Source of the DNA: Hydrogenophaga borbori
Lineage (GTDB): Bacteria > Pseudomonadota > Gammaproteobacteria > Burkholderiales > Burkholderiaceae_C
Assembly: GCF_003417535.1 (NCBI RefSeq)
Contig: NZ_QVLS01000012.1
Location: 124,001-188,000, forward strand
Length of the DNA stretch: 64,000 bases
Direction of reading: 5' to 3'
The translations under genes were made by a program, and so were the position numbers. Below the pieces are notes generated by a model. The model searched no databases. It was not told the origin of the DNA and saw only the letters and a list, made by a program, of their open reading frames with translations. Positions within the stretch are counted from its first letter, which is position 1. Each line of letters opens with the position of its first letter. Shown here piece by piece: positions 1 through 11,812 of the stretch.

Positions 1-146
1 TGGTGGTGGGCTGAGGCGGTTGGCGGGGCGGCGCCGGTTAGCGCCAATCGCTTGGCCGTACGGGGCGTAGGCCCTTTGCGGCGCGGCCGGAGAATGCGGG
101 TGTCGGCGGCCTGTGGGCCGCGCCCCTTCATCCGGAGAATCCGCCC

Positions 147-1253
147 ATGACCACCCTGTTCGAGCCCACCCGCGCGGGCGACATCGCACTCAAGAACCGC
201 ATCGTGATGGCGCCGCTCACGCGCAACCGCGCGCCCGGCGCCGTGCCCACGCCGTTGATGGCGACCTACTACCGCCAGCGCGCCAGCGCCGGCCTGCTCA
301 TCACCGAGGCCACCGCCATCAGCCACCAGGGGCAGGGCTACGCCGACGTGCCGGGCCTGTACGCGCCCGAGCAGATCGCCGGCTGGAAGCGCGTGACCGA
401 GGCCGTGCACCAGGCCGGCGGCAAGATCGTCACCCAGCTCTGGCATGTGGGCCGCGTCTCGCACACCGAGCTGCAGCCGGGCAAAGGCGCGCCGGTGGCG
501 CCCTCGGCCGTCACGGCCAAGACCAAGACCGTGCTCATCGTCGACGGCGTGCCGACCTTCGTGGAGACCTCCGCGCCGCGCGCGCTGCGCACCGACGAAC
601 TGCCCGGCATCGTGGACGACTACCGCCGCGCCGCGCTCGCCGCCATCGAGGCCGGCTTCGACGGCGTGGAGATCCACGCCGCCAACGGCTACCTGCTCGA
701 CCAGTTCCTCAAGACCGGCGCCAACCAGCGCGACGATGCCTACGGCGGTGCCATCGAGAACCGCGCGCGCCTGCTGCTGGAAGTCACGCGGGCGGTCGTC
801 GGCGCCATCGGCGCGGGCCGCACCGGCATCCGTCTGTCGCCCGTGACGCCGGCCAACGACATCGTCGACGCCGACCCGCAGCCGCTCTTCGAGTACGTGG
901 CGCGCGAGCTCGGCCCGCTGGGCCTGGCCTACGTGCACGTCATCGAGGGCGCCACCGGCGGTCCGCGCCAGATCGAGGACCGGCCCTTCGACTACGCCGC
1001 GCTGCGCCAAGCCTGGCGCGCGGCCGGTGGCCAGGGCGCCTGGATGGTCAACAACGGCTACGACCTCGCGCTGGCCGAGCAATCGCTGAACGATGGCGCC
1101 GACCTGGTGGCGTTCGGCAAGCCCTTCATCGCCAACCCCGACCTGGTGGAGCGCCTGCGCCAGGGCGGTCCCTTCAATCCCGCCGACCGGGCCACCTTCT
1201 ACGGCGGCGGCGAGAAGGGCTACACCGACTACCCGGCGCTGGCCGGCGCCTGA
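147..1253 (+). CDS. Old yellow enzyme family alkene reductase (NemA-like)
   Basis: A 368-residue FMN-dependent ene-reductase of the old yellow enzyme family; such enzymes reduce activated C=C bonds or nitro groups with NAD(P)H in the cytoplasm. The family's start (LFEPTRAGDIALKNRIVMAP), the substrate-binding region around LWHVGRVSH, the barrel segment GFDGVEIHAANGYLLDQF and the C-terminal FMN-phosphate segment GADLVAFGKPFIANPDLVERL are all visible. Length is normal for the family. The start follows the purine-rich GGAGAA by a few bases. It is 42 bp upstream of maiA on the same strand. The physiological substrate cannot be read from sequence. Bases 1-146 before it hold no gene I can see. Confidence 0.93.
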   Translation: MTTLFEPTRAGDIALKNRIVMAPLTRNRAPGAVPTPLMATYYRQRASAGLLITEATAISHQGQGYADVPGLYAPEQIAGWKRVTEAVHQAGGKIVTQLWHVGRVSHTELQPGKGAPVAPSAVTAKTKTVLIVDGVPTFVETSAPRALRTDELPGIVDDYRRAALAAIEAGFDGVEIHAANGYLLDQFLKTGANQRDDAYGGAIENRARLLLEVTRAVVGAIGAGRTGIRLSPVTPANDIVDADPQPLFEYVARELGPLGLAYVHVIEGATGGPRQIEDRPFDYAALRQAWRAAGGQGAWMVNNGYDLALAEQSLNDGADLVAFGKPFIANPDLVERLRQGGPFNPADRATFYGGGEKGYTDYPALAGA

Positions 1254-1295
1254 GCGCCACGGTGCAGAAGCCCCCGGGGGTTATCCTCGGGGGCC

Positions 1296-1937
1296 ATGAA
1301 GCTCTACAACTACTTCCGCTCTTCGGCCTCGTTTCGCGTGCGCATCGCGCTCAACCTCAAGGGCCTGCCCTATGAGTACGTGCCGATCCACATCGCGCGC
1401 GGCGAGCACAAGCAGGCGGCCTGGTCCGAGCAGCTGCCCGAAGGCCTGGTGCCCACCCTGGAACTCGGCGACGGCACGCGCCTGACGCAGTCCATGGCCA
1501 TCATGGAGTACCTGGACGAAACCCAGGCCGGCGCGAAGCTGCTGCCTACCGATGCCCTGGGCCGCGCCCGCGTGCGCGCGCTCTCGCAGATCGTGGCCTG
1601 CGAGATCCACCCGATCAACAACCTGCGCGTGCTCAAGTACCTCGTCAACGAGCTCAAGGTGGGGGAGGAGCCGAAGAACGACTGGTACCGCCACTGGGTG
1701 CGCGTCGGCCTCGAGGCCTTCGAGAAACAGCTCGCCGCCGGTCCCTCGGGCCGCTTCTGTCACGGCGACACGCCCACCATGGCCGATTGCTGCCTGGTGC
1801 CGCAGATTTTTAACGGCCAGCGCTTCAAGGCCGACTTCAGTGGCCTGCCGCGCACCATGGCCGCGTTCGAGGCCTGCATGGCGCTGGACGCCTTCCAGAA
1901 GGCGCAGCCCTCGGCCTGTCCGGACGCCGAGGCCTGA
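1296..1937 (+). CDS. maiA: Maleylacetoacetate isomerase (zeta-class GST)
   Basis: A 213-residue zeta-class glutathione transferase that isomerises maleylacetoacetate (or maleylpyruvate) to the fumaryl form in tyrosine/homogentisate or gentisate breakdown, using glutathione. The N-terminal thioredoxin-like domain carries the diagnostic SSASFRVRIALNLKGL active-site segment (Ser-Ser-x-x-Arg) and the QSMAIMEYLDE glutathione-binding motif; the helical C-terminal domain follows with FCHGDTPTMADCCLVPQ. No other homogentisate gene lies in the window, so it is separated from its pathway here. Maleylpyruvate isomerase is the main alternative specificity. Confidence 0.92.
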   Translation: MKLYNYFRSSASFRVRIALNLKGLPYEYVPIHIARGEHKQAAWSEQLPEGLVPTLELGDGTRLTQSMAIMEYLDETQAGAKLLPTDALGRARVRALSQIVACEIHPINNLRVLKYLVNELKVGEEPKNDWYRHWVRVGLEAFEKQLAAGPSGRFCHGDTPTMADCCLVPQIFNGQRFKADFSGLPRTMAAFEACMALDAFQKAQPSACPDAEA

Positions 1938-1968
1938 TGGCCCAGGGCTGTTGCGGCATCGCGGCCTG

Positions 1969-2748
1969 ATGGCGCCGGACACCCCCGCCGCCGTTTTCAC
2001 GCCGGACTGGCCCGCGCCCGCGGGCGTGCGCGCCTTGTGCACCACGCGCGCGGGCGGCGTCTCGGCGCCGCCCTTCGACAGCTTCAACCTGGGCGACCAC
2101 GTGCGCGACGATCCCGCCGCCGTCGCCGTCAACCGGCAGCGGTTGGCCGCGTTCTGCGCGCCGGCGCGCCCGGTGTTTCTGCGCCAGGTGCATGGCACGG
2201 GCGTCGCGGTGCTGGACGCCGGCACGCCCGACGGCGCCGAGGCCGACGCGGCCGTGGTGCACACGCCCGGCCTGGCCGCCACCATCATGGTGGCCGACTG
2301 CCTGCCGGTGCTGTTCGCCCACGCCAGCGGCCGTGCCGTGGCCGCCGCGCACGCGGGCTGGCGCGGCCTGCACGGCGGGGTGCTGGAGGCCACGCTCCAG
2401 CGGCTGCGCGAGGTGGCTGGTCCGGGCGAGGTGATGGCCTGGCTGGGGCCGGCCATCGGCCCCACGGCCTTCGAGGTGGGAGAGGAGGTGTGGGAGGCCT
2501 TCGTCAGCGCCGACCGCGCGGCCGCCGCGCACTTCCACGCCCACCCCACGCGCGGCAAGTGGTGGGCGGACCTGCCCGCGCTCGCGCGCCAGCGCCTGTC
2601 GGCGGCCGGCTTGCGCTCCTTGTATGGCAACGACGGCAGCGCCGGCTGGTGCACCGTCAGCGAGCGCTCAAGGTTCTTTTCGCACCGGCGCGACGCCGCC
2701 CGCCTCGGCGGCGCCGGCCGCTTCGCCGCCTGCGTCTGGCTGGGCTGA
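1969..2748 (+). CDS. pgeF: Peptidoglycan editing factor PgeF / YfiH, multicopper-oxidase-like laccase-domain protein
   Basis: A 259-residue YfiH-family protein. Members have been described as purine nucleoside phosphorylase/adenosine deaminase-like enzymes and, in E. coli, as a factor correcting misincorporated residues in peptidoglycan precursors. The conserved metal-site segments are present in order: RQVHGTGVAVLD, MVADCLPVLFA and AAAHAGWRGLHGGVLE, then GPAIGPTAFEVGEEV. The reading frame is open much further upstream, but the family begins at MAPDTPAAVF, 31 bp after the maiA stop, so I place the start there. Its last 81 bp overlap the 3' end of a convergent membrane-protein gene. Confidence 0.9.
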   Translation: MAPDTPAAVFTPDWPAPAGVRALCTTRAGGVSAPPFDSFNLGDHVRDDPAAVAVNRQRLAAFCAPARPVFLRQVHGTGVAVLDAGTPDGAEADAAVVHTPGLAATIMVADCLPVLFAHASGRAVAAAHAGWRGLHGGVLEATLQRLREVAGPGEVMAWLGPAIGPTAFEVGEEVWEAFVSADRAAAAHFHAHPTRGKWWADLPALARQRLSAAGLRSLYGNDGSAGWCTVSERSRFFSHRRDAARLGGAGRFAACVWLG

Positions 2749-2976
2749 GGGAGCCGCCCGACCGGCCGCGTGCGCCGCGTCCTCGGCCGCTTCGCGCGCC
2801 TTGATCGCGCGGCGCCGCTGCGGCGTGCGCAGCAGGTACACGACCACGACCAGGGGGAGTACCCCATAGAGAAAAAAGGTCACAATGGCCCCGAGCACCG
2901 AGCCGGTCGTGTTCGTGGCCTCGGCCACCGACATCATCAGCACGACGTACATCCAAGCGATCACGACCAGGTACAC
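2668..2976 (-). CDS. Small two-helix membrane protein of unknown function
   Basis: A 102-residue protein with two hydrophobic segments (residues about 2-20 and 27-47), the second followed by a basic stretch (RTPQRRRAIKAR) and an Ala/Gly-rich, probably disordered tail. That layout suggests an inner-membrane protein with a cytoplasmic C-terminus. It is divergent from phaC and its 3' end overlaps pgeF by 81 bp, so the tail is encoded opposite the end of another gene. I recognise no named family. The hydrophobic pattern and the promoter-sized gap to phaC support a real gene; function is unknown. Confidence 0.6.
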   Translation of the reverse strand: MYLVVIAWMYVVLMMSVAEATNTTGSVLGAIVTFFLYGVLPLVVVVYLLRTPQRRRAIKAREAAEDAAHAAGRAAPSAQPDAGGEAAGAAEAGGVAPVRKEP

Positions 2977-3094
2977 GGCTTGCTTTCTCGTTGATTGGCG
3001 TCAAGCCCCGCATTGGGCGGCGCAGGGATACTGGGACATTCCTGAAGACAAGGGCCGACACTGTAGGCCTAGCGTGAAAGCTGAGGAGACTGGC

Positions 3095-4906
3095 ATGGCA
3101 TCGGGCAAGAAGAACGACACGGCCGACTGGGCGCAGGCGGCCCAGGAGTTCCAGCAGGGCCTGGTGCGGCAGTGGACGCAAATGGCCCAGTCGTTTCCTG
3201 GCGCCGCGGCCGCGGCGGCCGGGCCCACGCCCGATCCCATGGCGGCCTTGCGCGCCTTCATGCCCCCCGCGCAGGGCGCCGCGCCCATGGGCATGCCGGC
3301 CTTCACCGAGCTGTTCCAGCAGGCCGGTGGCGCCCAGGCCTCGCTCGATCCGGCCACGTTGCTGGAGATTCAGCAGACCTACCTGAAGGACGCCGCGGCC
3401 TTGTGGAACCAGGGCCTGGCGGCCAAGCCCGAGGGCGACCGCCGTTTCGCGTCCGAGGCCTGGGGCGGCAACCCCCTGGCGGCCTTCACGGCGGCCACGT
3501 ACCTGCTCAACGCCCGCACCCTCATGGCCATGGCCGAGGCCGTGCAGGGCGACGCCAAGACCAAGGCGCGCGTGCGCTTCGCCGTGCAGCAGTGGATCGA
3601 CGCCAGCGCGCCGAGCAATTTCCTGGCCTTCAATGCCGAGGCGCAGAAGAAGGCGATCGAGACCCAGGGCGAAAGCATCGCCAAGGGCGTGGCCAACCTG
3701 CTGCACGACATCAAGCAGGGCCACGTGTCCATGACCGATGAAAGCGTGTTCGAGGTCGGCAAGAACGTGGCCACCACCGAAGGCGCGGTGGTGTTCGAAA
3801 ACGAGCTGTTTCAGCTCATCGAATACAAGCCGCTCACGGCCAAGGTGTACGAGCGGCCCTTCCTGCTGGTGCCGCCCTGCATCAACAAGTTCTACATCCT
3901 CGACCTGCAGCCCGATAACTCGCTGATCCGCTACGCGGTGGAGCAGGGCCACCGCACCTTCGTCGTGAGCTGGCGCAACCCCGACGAGTCGCTGGCGCAG
4001 GCCACCTGGGACCAGTACATCGAGGACGCGGTCATCCGGGCCATCGAGGTGGTGCGCGACATCAGCGGCGCCAAGGACATCAACGCCCTGGGTTTCTGCG
4101 TGGGCGGCACCATGCTGGGCACGGCGCTCGCCGTGCTGGCCGGCCGGGGCCAGCAGCCGGTGCACAGCGCCACCTTCCTCACCACGCTGCTCGATTTCCG
4201 CGACACCGGCATCCTCGATGTCTTCATCGACGAGAACTTCGTGCGCTTTCGCGAGATGCAGTTCGCCCATGGCGGCCTCATGCCCGGGCGCGACCTGGCC
4301 ACCACCTTCAGCTTCCTGCGGCCCAACGACCTGGTCTGGAACTACGTGGTGGGCAACTACCTCAAGGGCGAAACGCCGCCGCCGTTCGACCTGCTGTACT
4401 GGAACTCCGACAGCACCAACCTGCCCGGCCCTTACTACGCCTGGTACCTGCGCCACATGTACCTGCAGAACGACCTGATCAAGCCCGGCGAGGTGACGGT
4501 CTGCGGGCAGAAGATCGACTTCCGCCAGGTCAAGCTGCCGGTCTATATCTACGGCTCGCGCGAGGACCACATCGTGCCCATCGGCGGCGCCTACGGCAGC
4601 ACGCAGCTGTTCCCGGGCAAGAAGCGCTTCGTCATGGGCGCCTCGGGCCACATCGCCGGCGTCATCAACCCCGCGAGCAAGGGCAAGCGCAGCCACTGGA
4701 CCAGCGGCTCCAGCGCCTTCCCGGAGAACGTGAAGGACTGGATCGCCCAGGCCACCGAGCACCCGGGCAGCTGGTGGAGCGACTGGGCCGCCTGGCTCAA
4801 GCCCATGGGAGGCAAGCAGATTCCCGCGCCCAAGACCTATGGCCGAGGCAAAGCCTACGGCGCCATCGAGCCCGCGCCGGGCCGCTATGTGAAGGCCAAG
4901 GCCTGA
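3095..4906 (+). CDS. phaC: Class I poly(3-hydroxyalkanoate) synthase
   Basis: A 603-residue PHA synthase that polymerises (R)-3-hydroxybutyryl-CoA into polyhydroxybutyrate at the granule surface. The alpha/beta-hydrolase catalytic triad is visible: nucleophile Cys335 in the lipase-like box GFCVGGT, Asp491 in [11 protein letters not shown], and His519 in [12 protein letters not shown]. The poorly conserved N-terminal third and the length match class I enzymes. The frame is open from 2885, but the start at 3095 ([12 protein letters not shown]) follows GAGGAG and fits the family. It is the first gene of phaC-phaA-phaB, 29 bp before phaA. Confidence 0.97.
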   Translation: MASGKKNDTADWAQAAQEFQQGLVRQWTQMAQSFPGAAAAAAGPTPDPMAALRAFMPPAQGAAPMGMPAFTELFQQAGGAQASLDPATLLEIQQTYLKDAAALWNQGLAAKPEGDRRFASEAWGGNPLAAFTAATYLLNARTLMAMAEAVQGDAKTKARVRFAVQQWIDASAPSNFLAFNAEAQKKAIETQGESIAKGVANLLHDIKQGHVSMTDESVFEVGKNVATTEGAVVFENELFQLIEYKPLTAKVYERPFLLVPPCINKFYILDLQPDNSLIRYAVEQGHRTFVVSWRNPDESLAQATWDQYIEDAVIRAIEVVRDISGAKDINALGFCVGGTMLGTALAVLAGRGQQPVHSATFLTTLLDFRDTGILDVFIDENFVRFREMQFAHGGLMPGRDLATTFSFLRPNDLVWNYVVGNYLKGETPPPFDLLYWNSDSTNLPGPYYAWYLRHMYLQNDLIKPGEVTVCGQKIDFRQVKLPVYIYGSREDHIVPIGGAYGSTQLFPGKKRFVMGASGHIAGVINPASKGKRSHWTSGSSAFPENVKDWIAQATEHPGSWWSDWAAWLKPMGGKQIPAPKTYGRGKAYGAIEPAPGRYVKAKA

Positions 4907-4935
4907 CCCACTTTTTGCATCACACAGGAGCATCC

Positions 4936-6114
4936 ATGGAAGACATCGTCATCGTCGCCGCCGCCCGCACCGCCGTCGGCAAGTTCGGCGGCATGCTGGC
5001 CAAGACGCCCGCCACCGAACTCGGCGCCACCGTCATCAAGGCGCTGCTGGAGCGCAGCGGCCTGCCCAACGACGCCATCGGCGAAGTGATCATGGGCCAG
5101 GTGCTGGCGGCCGGCGTGGGCCAGAACCCCGCGCGCCAGGCCATGATGAAGGCCGGCATCGCCAAGGAAACGCCCGCGCTCACCATCAACGCGGTGTGCG
5201 GCTCGGGCCTGAAGGCCGTGATGCTCGCGGCCCAGGCCATCCAGACCGGCGACAGTGAGATCGTCATCGCCGGCGGCCAGGAGAACATGAGCGCGTCGCC
5301 GCATGTGCTCAACGGCAGCCGAGACGGCCAGCGCATGGGCGACTGGAAGATGACCGACACCATGATCGTGGACGGCCTGTGGGACGTCTACAACCAGTAC
5401 CACATGGGCATCACCGCCGAGAACGTGGCCAAGGCGCACGGCATCACGCGCGAGATGCAGGACGCGCTGGCCCTGGGCAGCCAGCAGAAGGCCGCGGCCG
5501 CGCAGGAGGCCGGCCGGTTCAAGGACGAGATCGTGGGCGTGAGCATCCCGCAGAAGAAGGGCGACGCCCTGGTCTTCGACGCCGACGAGTTCATCAACAA
5601 GAAGACCAGCGCCGACGCGCTGGCCGGCCTGCGTCCCGCGTTCGACAAGGCGGGCACGGTGACGGCGGGCAACGCCAGCGGCATCAACGATGGCGCCGCC
5701 GCCGTGGTGGTGATGAGCGCGAAGAAAGCGGCTTCGCTGGGCCTGAAGCCGCTGGCGCGCATCGCCGCCTTCGGCACCAGCGGCCTGGACCCGGCCACCA
5801 TGGGCATGGGGCCGGTGCCGGCGTCGAAGAAGGCGCTGGCGCGCGCGGGCTGGAAGGCGGCCGACGTGGACCTGTTCGAACTCAACGAAGCCTTTGCGGC
5901 CCAGGCCTGCGCGGTGAACAAGGCGCTGGAGCTGGACCCGTCGCGCGTCAACGTCAACGGCGGCGCCATCGCCATCGGGCACCCGATCGGTGCCTCGGGT
6001 TGTCGCGTGCTGGTGACGCTGCTGCACGAGATGCAGCGCCGCGACGCCAAGCGCGGCCTCGCGGCCTTGTGCATCGGCGGCGGGATGGGGGTTTCCCTTG
6101 CTGTCGAGCGCTGA
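4936..6114 (+). CDS. phaA: Acetyl-CoA acetyltransferase (beta-ketothiolase)
   Basis: A 392-residue biosynthetic thiolase that condenses two acetyl-CoA into acetoacetyl-CoA, the first step of PHB synthesis. Catalytic residues are in place: Cys88 in [11 protein letters not shown], His349 in [10 protein letters not shown] and Cys379 in LCIGGGMG. The start at 4936 is preceded by ACAGGAG and gives the family N-terminus [19 protein letters not shown]. It lies between phaC and phaB with short gaps, so the three genes are probably one transcript. Confidence 0.97.
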   Translation: MEDIVIVAAARTAVGKFGGMLAKTPATELGATVIKALLERSGLPNDAIGEVIMGQVLAAGVGQNPARQAMMKAGIAKETPALTINAVCGSGLKAVMLAAQAIQTGDSEIVIAGGQENMSASPHVLNGSRDGQRMGDWKMTDTMIVDGLWDVYNQYHMGITAENVAKAHGITREMQDALALGSQQKAAAAQEAGRFKDEIVGVSIPQKKGDALVFDADEFINKKTSADALAGLRPAFDKAGTVTAGNASGINDGAAAVVVMSAKKAASLGLKPLARIAAFGTSGLDPATMGMGPVPASKKALARAGWKAADVDLFELNEAFAAQACAVNKALELDPSRVNVNGGAIAIGHPIGASGCRVLVTLLHEMQRRDAKRGLAALCIGGGMGVSLAVER

Positions 6115-6165
6115 GCGCGCGGCTAGCATGAACGTGTTCAACAACAATCGCCTGGAAAGGTCACC

Positions 6166-6903
6166 ATGAGTCAGAAGGTTGCATACGTCACGGGGGGCAT
6201 GGGGGGCATTGGCACCGCCATCTGCCAGCGCCTGCACAAGGAGGGCTTCAAGGTCGTTGCCGGCTGCGGGCCCACGCGCGACTACCAGAAGTGGCTCGAC
6301 GAGCAGAAGGCCCTGGGCTTCACGTTCCACGCCAGCGTGGGCAATGTGGCCGAGTGGGATTCCACCGTCGCCGCGTTCGCCAAGGCCAAGGCCGACCATG
6401 GCTCCATCGACGTGCTGGTCAACAACGCGGGCATCACGCGCGACCGCATGTTCCTCAAGATGACGCGCGAGGACTGGGACGCGGTCATCAGCACCAACCT
6501 CAACTCCATGTTCAACGTGACCAAGCAGGTCGTGCCCGACATGGTGGAGAAGGGCTGGGGCCGCATCATCAACATCAGCTCGGTCAACGGCGAGAAGGGG
6601 CAGGCCGGCCAGACCAACTACTCGGCCGCCAAGGCCGGCATGCACGGCTTCACCATGGCGCTGGCGCAGGAGCTGGCCAACAAGGGCGTCACGGTGAACA
6701 CCGTGAGCCCGGGCTACATCGGCACCGACATGGTCAAGGCGATCCGCCCCGACGTGCTGGACAAGATCGTGGCCACCGTGCCCGTCAAGCGCCTGGGCGA
6801 GCCGAGCGAGATCGCATCCATCATCGCCTGGCTGGCCGGTGACGAGGCGGGTTATTCCACCGGCGCCGACTTCTCGGTCAACGGCGGCCTGCACATGGGC
6901 TGA
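6166..6903 (+). CDS. phaB: Acetoacetyl-CoA reductase
   Basis: A 245-residue short-chain dehydrogenase that reduces acetoacetyl-CoA to (R)-3-hydroxybutyryl-CoA with NADPH. It has the glycine-rich nucleotide loop (GGMGGIG near the N-terminus), the NNAG segment, and the catalytic Tyr152/Lys156 pair in NYSAAKAG, with the Ser in NISSVNG upstream. SPGYIGTDMVKAI and the C-terminal NGGLHMG are characteristic of PhaB. It follows phaA by 51 bp, which contains a purine-rich ribosome site (GGAAAGG), and completes the PHB operon. Confidence 0.96.
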   Translation: MSQKVAYVTGGMGGIGTAICQRLHKEGFKVVAGCGPTRDYQKWLDEQKALGFTFHASVGNVAEWDSTVAAFAKAKADHGSIDVLVNNAGITRDRMFLKMTREDWDAVISTNLNSMFNVTKQVVPDMVEKGWGRIINISSVNGEKGQAGQTNYSAAKAGMHGFTMALAQELANKGVTVNTVSPGYIGTDMVKAIRPDVLDKIVATVPVKRLGEPSEIASIIAWLAGDEAGYSTGADFSVNGGLHMG

Positions 6904-6922
6904 GGGCTGCGGCCCCGCGGCA

Positions 6923-7345
6923 TCAGGCGCCGGGCGCCACCTCGAAGTCGATCAGGTCCACCGACACGATCTCGTCTGGCTTGCCGCTGCACCAGTGCAG
7001 GTACAGCGTCATGTCGGTCGAGATGCCGCCGTGCAGCGCGCCCGGCGCGTTGTACATGAAGCTGCCTTCCCTGGCCACGACCCGACCGCGCGTGTCGTAG
7101 TAGGCGCCTTTCATGATGTAGACCTCTTCACCGAGTTCGGGTGCGCGGCCCATGATCTTCCAGGCCTTGCCCGGCGGCGCCACGAAGCGGGCGATGACGG
7201 TCAGGCCGTGCGCGTCGCGGCGCAGCACGCGGCGGAAGCGCCCGTACTCGCGGCCGTCCTCCCAGAGGATGTTGTAGTCCGCGGGCTCCCAGGGGCTGTC
7301 GTCGGGATGGAGCTGGAAGGAGCGGGGGCGAGGGACTTGTGACAT
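6923..7345 (-). CDS. Cupin-like protein of unknown function
   Basis: A 140-residue protein with short beta-strand-like repeats typical of a small cupin: a segment around APELGEEVYIMKGAYYD is followed by GSFMYNAPGALHGG, which resembles the two cupin motifs. No signal peptide or membrane segment is seen. It lies 41 bp downstream of a [2Fe-2S] ferredoxin gene on the same strand, so the two are probably co-transcribed, and the pair is divergent from a LysR regulator. A sensor, isomerase or dioxygenase-related role is possible; the fold assignment is an inference from motif spacing only. Confidence 0.6.
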   Translation of the reverse strand: MSQVPRPRSFQLHPDDSPWEPADYNILWEDGREYGRFRRVLRRDAHGLTVIARFVAPPGKAWKIMGRAPELGEEVYIMKGAYYDTRGRVVAREGSFMYNAPGALHGGISTDMTLYLHWCSGKPDEIVSVDLIDFEVAPGA

Positions 7346-7386
7346 GGCGGTATGGCGGGGGTGGTGGAAGGGTGTCTGGGGGGCGC

Positions 7387-7710
7387 CTAGATCTGGGTCG
7401 CTGGCAGTTCAACGATCAGCCCGTCGCTCAAGCGGTCCGCCAGCACCTGGCAGGCCAGCCGGCTGCCCTTTCGCCGCGGCGCGGCGGTGAATTCGAGGAC
7501 CTGCCGTTCCATCTCGCTGGCCGGCGGCAGCCTGGCCAGGGAAGCGTCGTCGAGGTAGACATGGCAGGTGGCGCAGCAGCAGGCGCCGCCGCATTCGCCC
7601 AGGATCTCGTCCACCGCGTGCTGCGTCGCGGCGCGCATCAGGGTTTCGCCATCGGGTGCGTCGATGGTCTTGCGCCCGCCATCGGGGCTGACAAAGGTGA
7701 TTCGGGGCAT
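7387..7710 (-). CDS. Adrenodoxin-type [2Fe-2S] ferredoxin
   Basis: A 107-residue electron-transfer protein. The four cluster ligands are Cys40, Cys46 and Cys49 (C-x5-C-x2-C) and Cys87 in RLACQVLA, the spacing of adrenodoxin/putidaredoxin-type ferredoxins that serve cytochromes P450 or Fe-S assembly. Two extra cysteines (44, 45) sit inside the loop. No P450 or ferredoxin reductase is adjacent, so the partner is unknown. It is upstream of the cupin-like gene and divergent from the LysR gene at 7807, which probably controls both. Confidence 0.9.
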   Translation of the reverse strand: MPRITFVSPDGGRKTIDAPDGETLMRAATQHAVDEILGECGGACCCATCHVYLDDASLARLPPASEMERQVLEFTAAPRRKGSRLACQVLADRLSDGLIVELPATQI

Positions 7711-7806
7711 GGGCGTCGTGGATGGGGTGTGTGCTGGCGCTGGAGTCTGCGGCCCCCGGTGCTAGGATTCAAACGCTGTTTTTTGACCCACCCATAAGTT
7801 CAGCTG

Positions 7807-8682
7807 ATGCACATCAGTCTCCGGCAACTGCGGGCCTTCATCGCCGCGGTCGAGACCGGCGGCTTCACGCGCGCCGCGCACCGACTGCACCTGACGCAGT
7901 CGGCCGTCAGCATGGTGATCCGCCAGCTGGAGGCCGAGGTCGGCCTGCCCTTGTTCAATCGGGAGGGCAAACGCATCACGCCGACCGAGATGGGCCTGCA
8001 GCTGGTGCCCATCGCCAAGCGCATGCTCGACGATCTGGACCGCATCGCCATCAGCGCGGCCGACGTCCGCCAGCTGCAGCGGGGCTCCTTGCGCTTCAGC
8101 GCGCCGAGCCTGCTCGCCTGCACGCTCATTCCCCCGGCGCTGGCCGCGTTCTCGGCCCGGCACCCGCAGGTCAGCGTGCAGATCATGGACACGGCGCTGG
8201 AGGACATTCCCGCCGCGGTCTCGCGCGGTGCGGTGGAGTTCGGCATCGGTCCGGACCGGCCATGCGATCCCGGCGTGGAACGCCGTTTCTTCCGCAAGGT
8301 CGCGATCCAGTTCGTCTGTTCGTCCGCGCACCCTTCGGCGCGCAAGCGGTCCATCCGGTGGAGCGACACGCAGGACGATCCCTGGATCTGCTACCCGAGC
8401 ACGTTCGAGAAAGACATCCGCGAGGCGCTGTGGCGGCACGGCCGCACCCAGCGCATGGAAGACGCCACCGTCGTCGAGCACCTGCCCACGGCGCTCGCGC
8501 TGGTCGGCCAGGGCCTGGGCGTTACCACCGCCCCCGACTACGCCAGGGCCCTGCGCCGCGACCTCAAGCTGAGCTTCATCCCGCTGGTCGAGCCCGCGAT
8601 CGAGCGCGCGTTCTATATCTACCAGCGCAACGGCCATCCGCTGTCGCCGGCGGCGCGCGGATTTCTCGATGAGCTGATGTAG
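7807..8682 (+). CDS. LysR-family transcriptional regulator
   Basis: A 291-residue LysR regulator: an N-terminal winged helix-turn-helix (MHISLRQLRAFIAAVETGGF, then AAHRLHLTQSAVSMVIRQLE) followed by the periplasmic-binding-like effector domain. It is divergent from the ferredoxin/cupin pair across a 96-bp gap, the usual arrangement for a LysR protein controlling the genes opposite. The PPC-domain gene starts 9 bp after its stop, so they probably share a transcript. The inducer cannot be inferred. Confidence 0.92.
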   Translation: MHISLRQLRAFIAAVETGGFTRAAHRLHLTQSAVSMVIRQLEAEVGLPLFNREGKRITPTEMGLQLVPIAKRMLDDLDRIAISAADVRQLQRGSLRFSAPSLLACTLIPPALAAFSARHPQVSVQIMDTALEDIPAAVSRGAVEFGIGPDRPCDPGVERRFFRKVAIQFVCSSAHPSARKRSIRWSDTQDDPWICYPSTFEKDIREALWRHGRTQRMEDATVVEHLPTALALVGQGLGVTTAPDYARALRRDLKLSFIPLVEPAIERAFYIYQRNGHPLSPAARGFLDELM

Positions 8683-8691
8683 ACCGCGACC

Positions 8692-9093
8692 ATGGACCAC
8701 CTGCCTTTGCGCCTGAGCCCCGGTGACGACCTGCGCGCTGCGCTGCAATCGGCGGCGCGCGAGCGCCGGCAGCGCGCGGCCTTCGTGGTCGCGGGCATCG
8801 GCAGCCTGGTGGACGCTCGCCTGCGCCTGGCGGCGGCGGAGGATGTGCTGCTCGTGCCCGGGCCCAGTGAGATCCTGACGCTCAGCGGCTCGCTGGGCAC
8901 AGACCACGCGCACTTTCACATGAGCGTGGCGGACGCCCAGGGCCGTGTGTGGGGCGGGCATGTGATGGCGGGTTGCTGCGTGCGCACCACGGCCGAGCTG
9001 CTGATCGCCTGGCTGCCCGATTGGGACTTCGCGCGCGAGCCCGATGCGGCGACGGGCTACCTTGAGCTGGTCGTGCGGCCCCGCCGCACCTGA
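8692..9093 (+). CDS. PPC-domain (DUF296) protein
   Basis: A 133-residue single-domain protein of the PPC/DUF296 family, found alone in bacteria and fused to AT-hooks in plants. The core is recognisable: a hydrophobic strand ending in GIGSL, then LSGSLG, HFHMSVADAQGRVWGGHVMAG and a C-terminal strand. Histidines in the HFHMS and GGHV segments are positioned like the metal ligands of characterised family members. It follows the LysR gene closely and ends just before a two-way terminator shared with rpoD. Biochemical function is unknown. Confidence 0.85.
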   Translation: MDHLPLRLSPGDDLRAALQSAARERRQRAAFVVAGIGSLVDARLRLAAAEDVLLVPGPSEILTLSGSLGTDHAHFHMSVADAQGRVWGGHVMAGCCVRTTAELLIAWLPDWDFAREPDAATGYLELVVRPRRT

Positions 9094-9100
9094 TCCACTC

Positions 9101-9144
9101 GACCAGAAAAAAAAGGGAGCCAATGGCTCCCTTTTTTCCTGGTC
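9101..9144. terminator. Bidirectional intrinsic terminator between convergent genes
   Basis: A GGGAGCC / GGCTCCC stem (9115-9121 and 9125-9131) with an AAT loop, flanked by an A-run on the left and a T-run on the right and by outer GACCAG / CTGGTC arms (9101-9106 and 9139-9144). It can end transcription of the PPC gene (+) and of rpoD (-). Confidence 0.9.
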
Positions 9145-9155
9145 AACCCTCCCGA

Positions 9156-11531
<2,376 letters not shown>

Positions 11532-11812
11532 GGGAACCTCAAAAAAACGTCGATGGAACCGGCAGAACACCCAACAGCCGCCAGAAAACCCTACTTGGGG
11601 TCAACCGGTGGTTTTGGAAGAGCACGGCACCCGCCACGGGCCGGTGCGGGCGGGCCTGCAAGCTGTGGGGCGATCATTTGGTGTGCAGTCCTTGCGGGTT
11701 TCCGCGCGCCCGGGGAGGGCGGGGTGGCCAGGCGGTGTTGCCATGTAGCCCTTGCAGGAGGGCCGGGCCGGTGCCGGAGGTGCTGCTGTCGCGCTTGCGG
11801 TGCAACCGAGGA

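Noticed and set aside
2657-4933. 758-residue open frame on the minus strand opposite phaC
   Set aside because: Shadow of phaC codon bias in GC-rich DNA; no domain resemblance, and phaC itself has an intact catalytic triad.
4885-6894. 669-residue minus-strand frame opposite phaA and phaB
   Set aside because: Low-complexity His/Gly/Arg-rich translation mirroring two well-supported genes.
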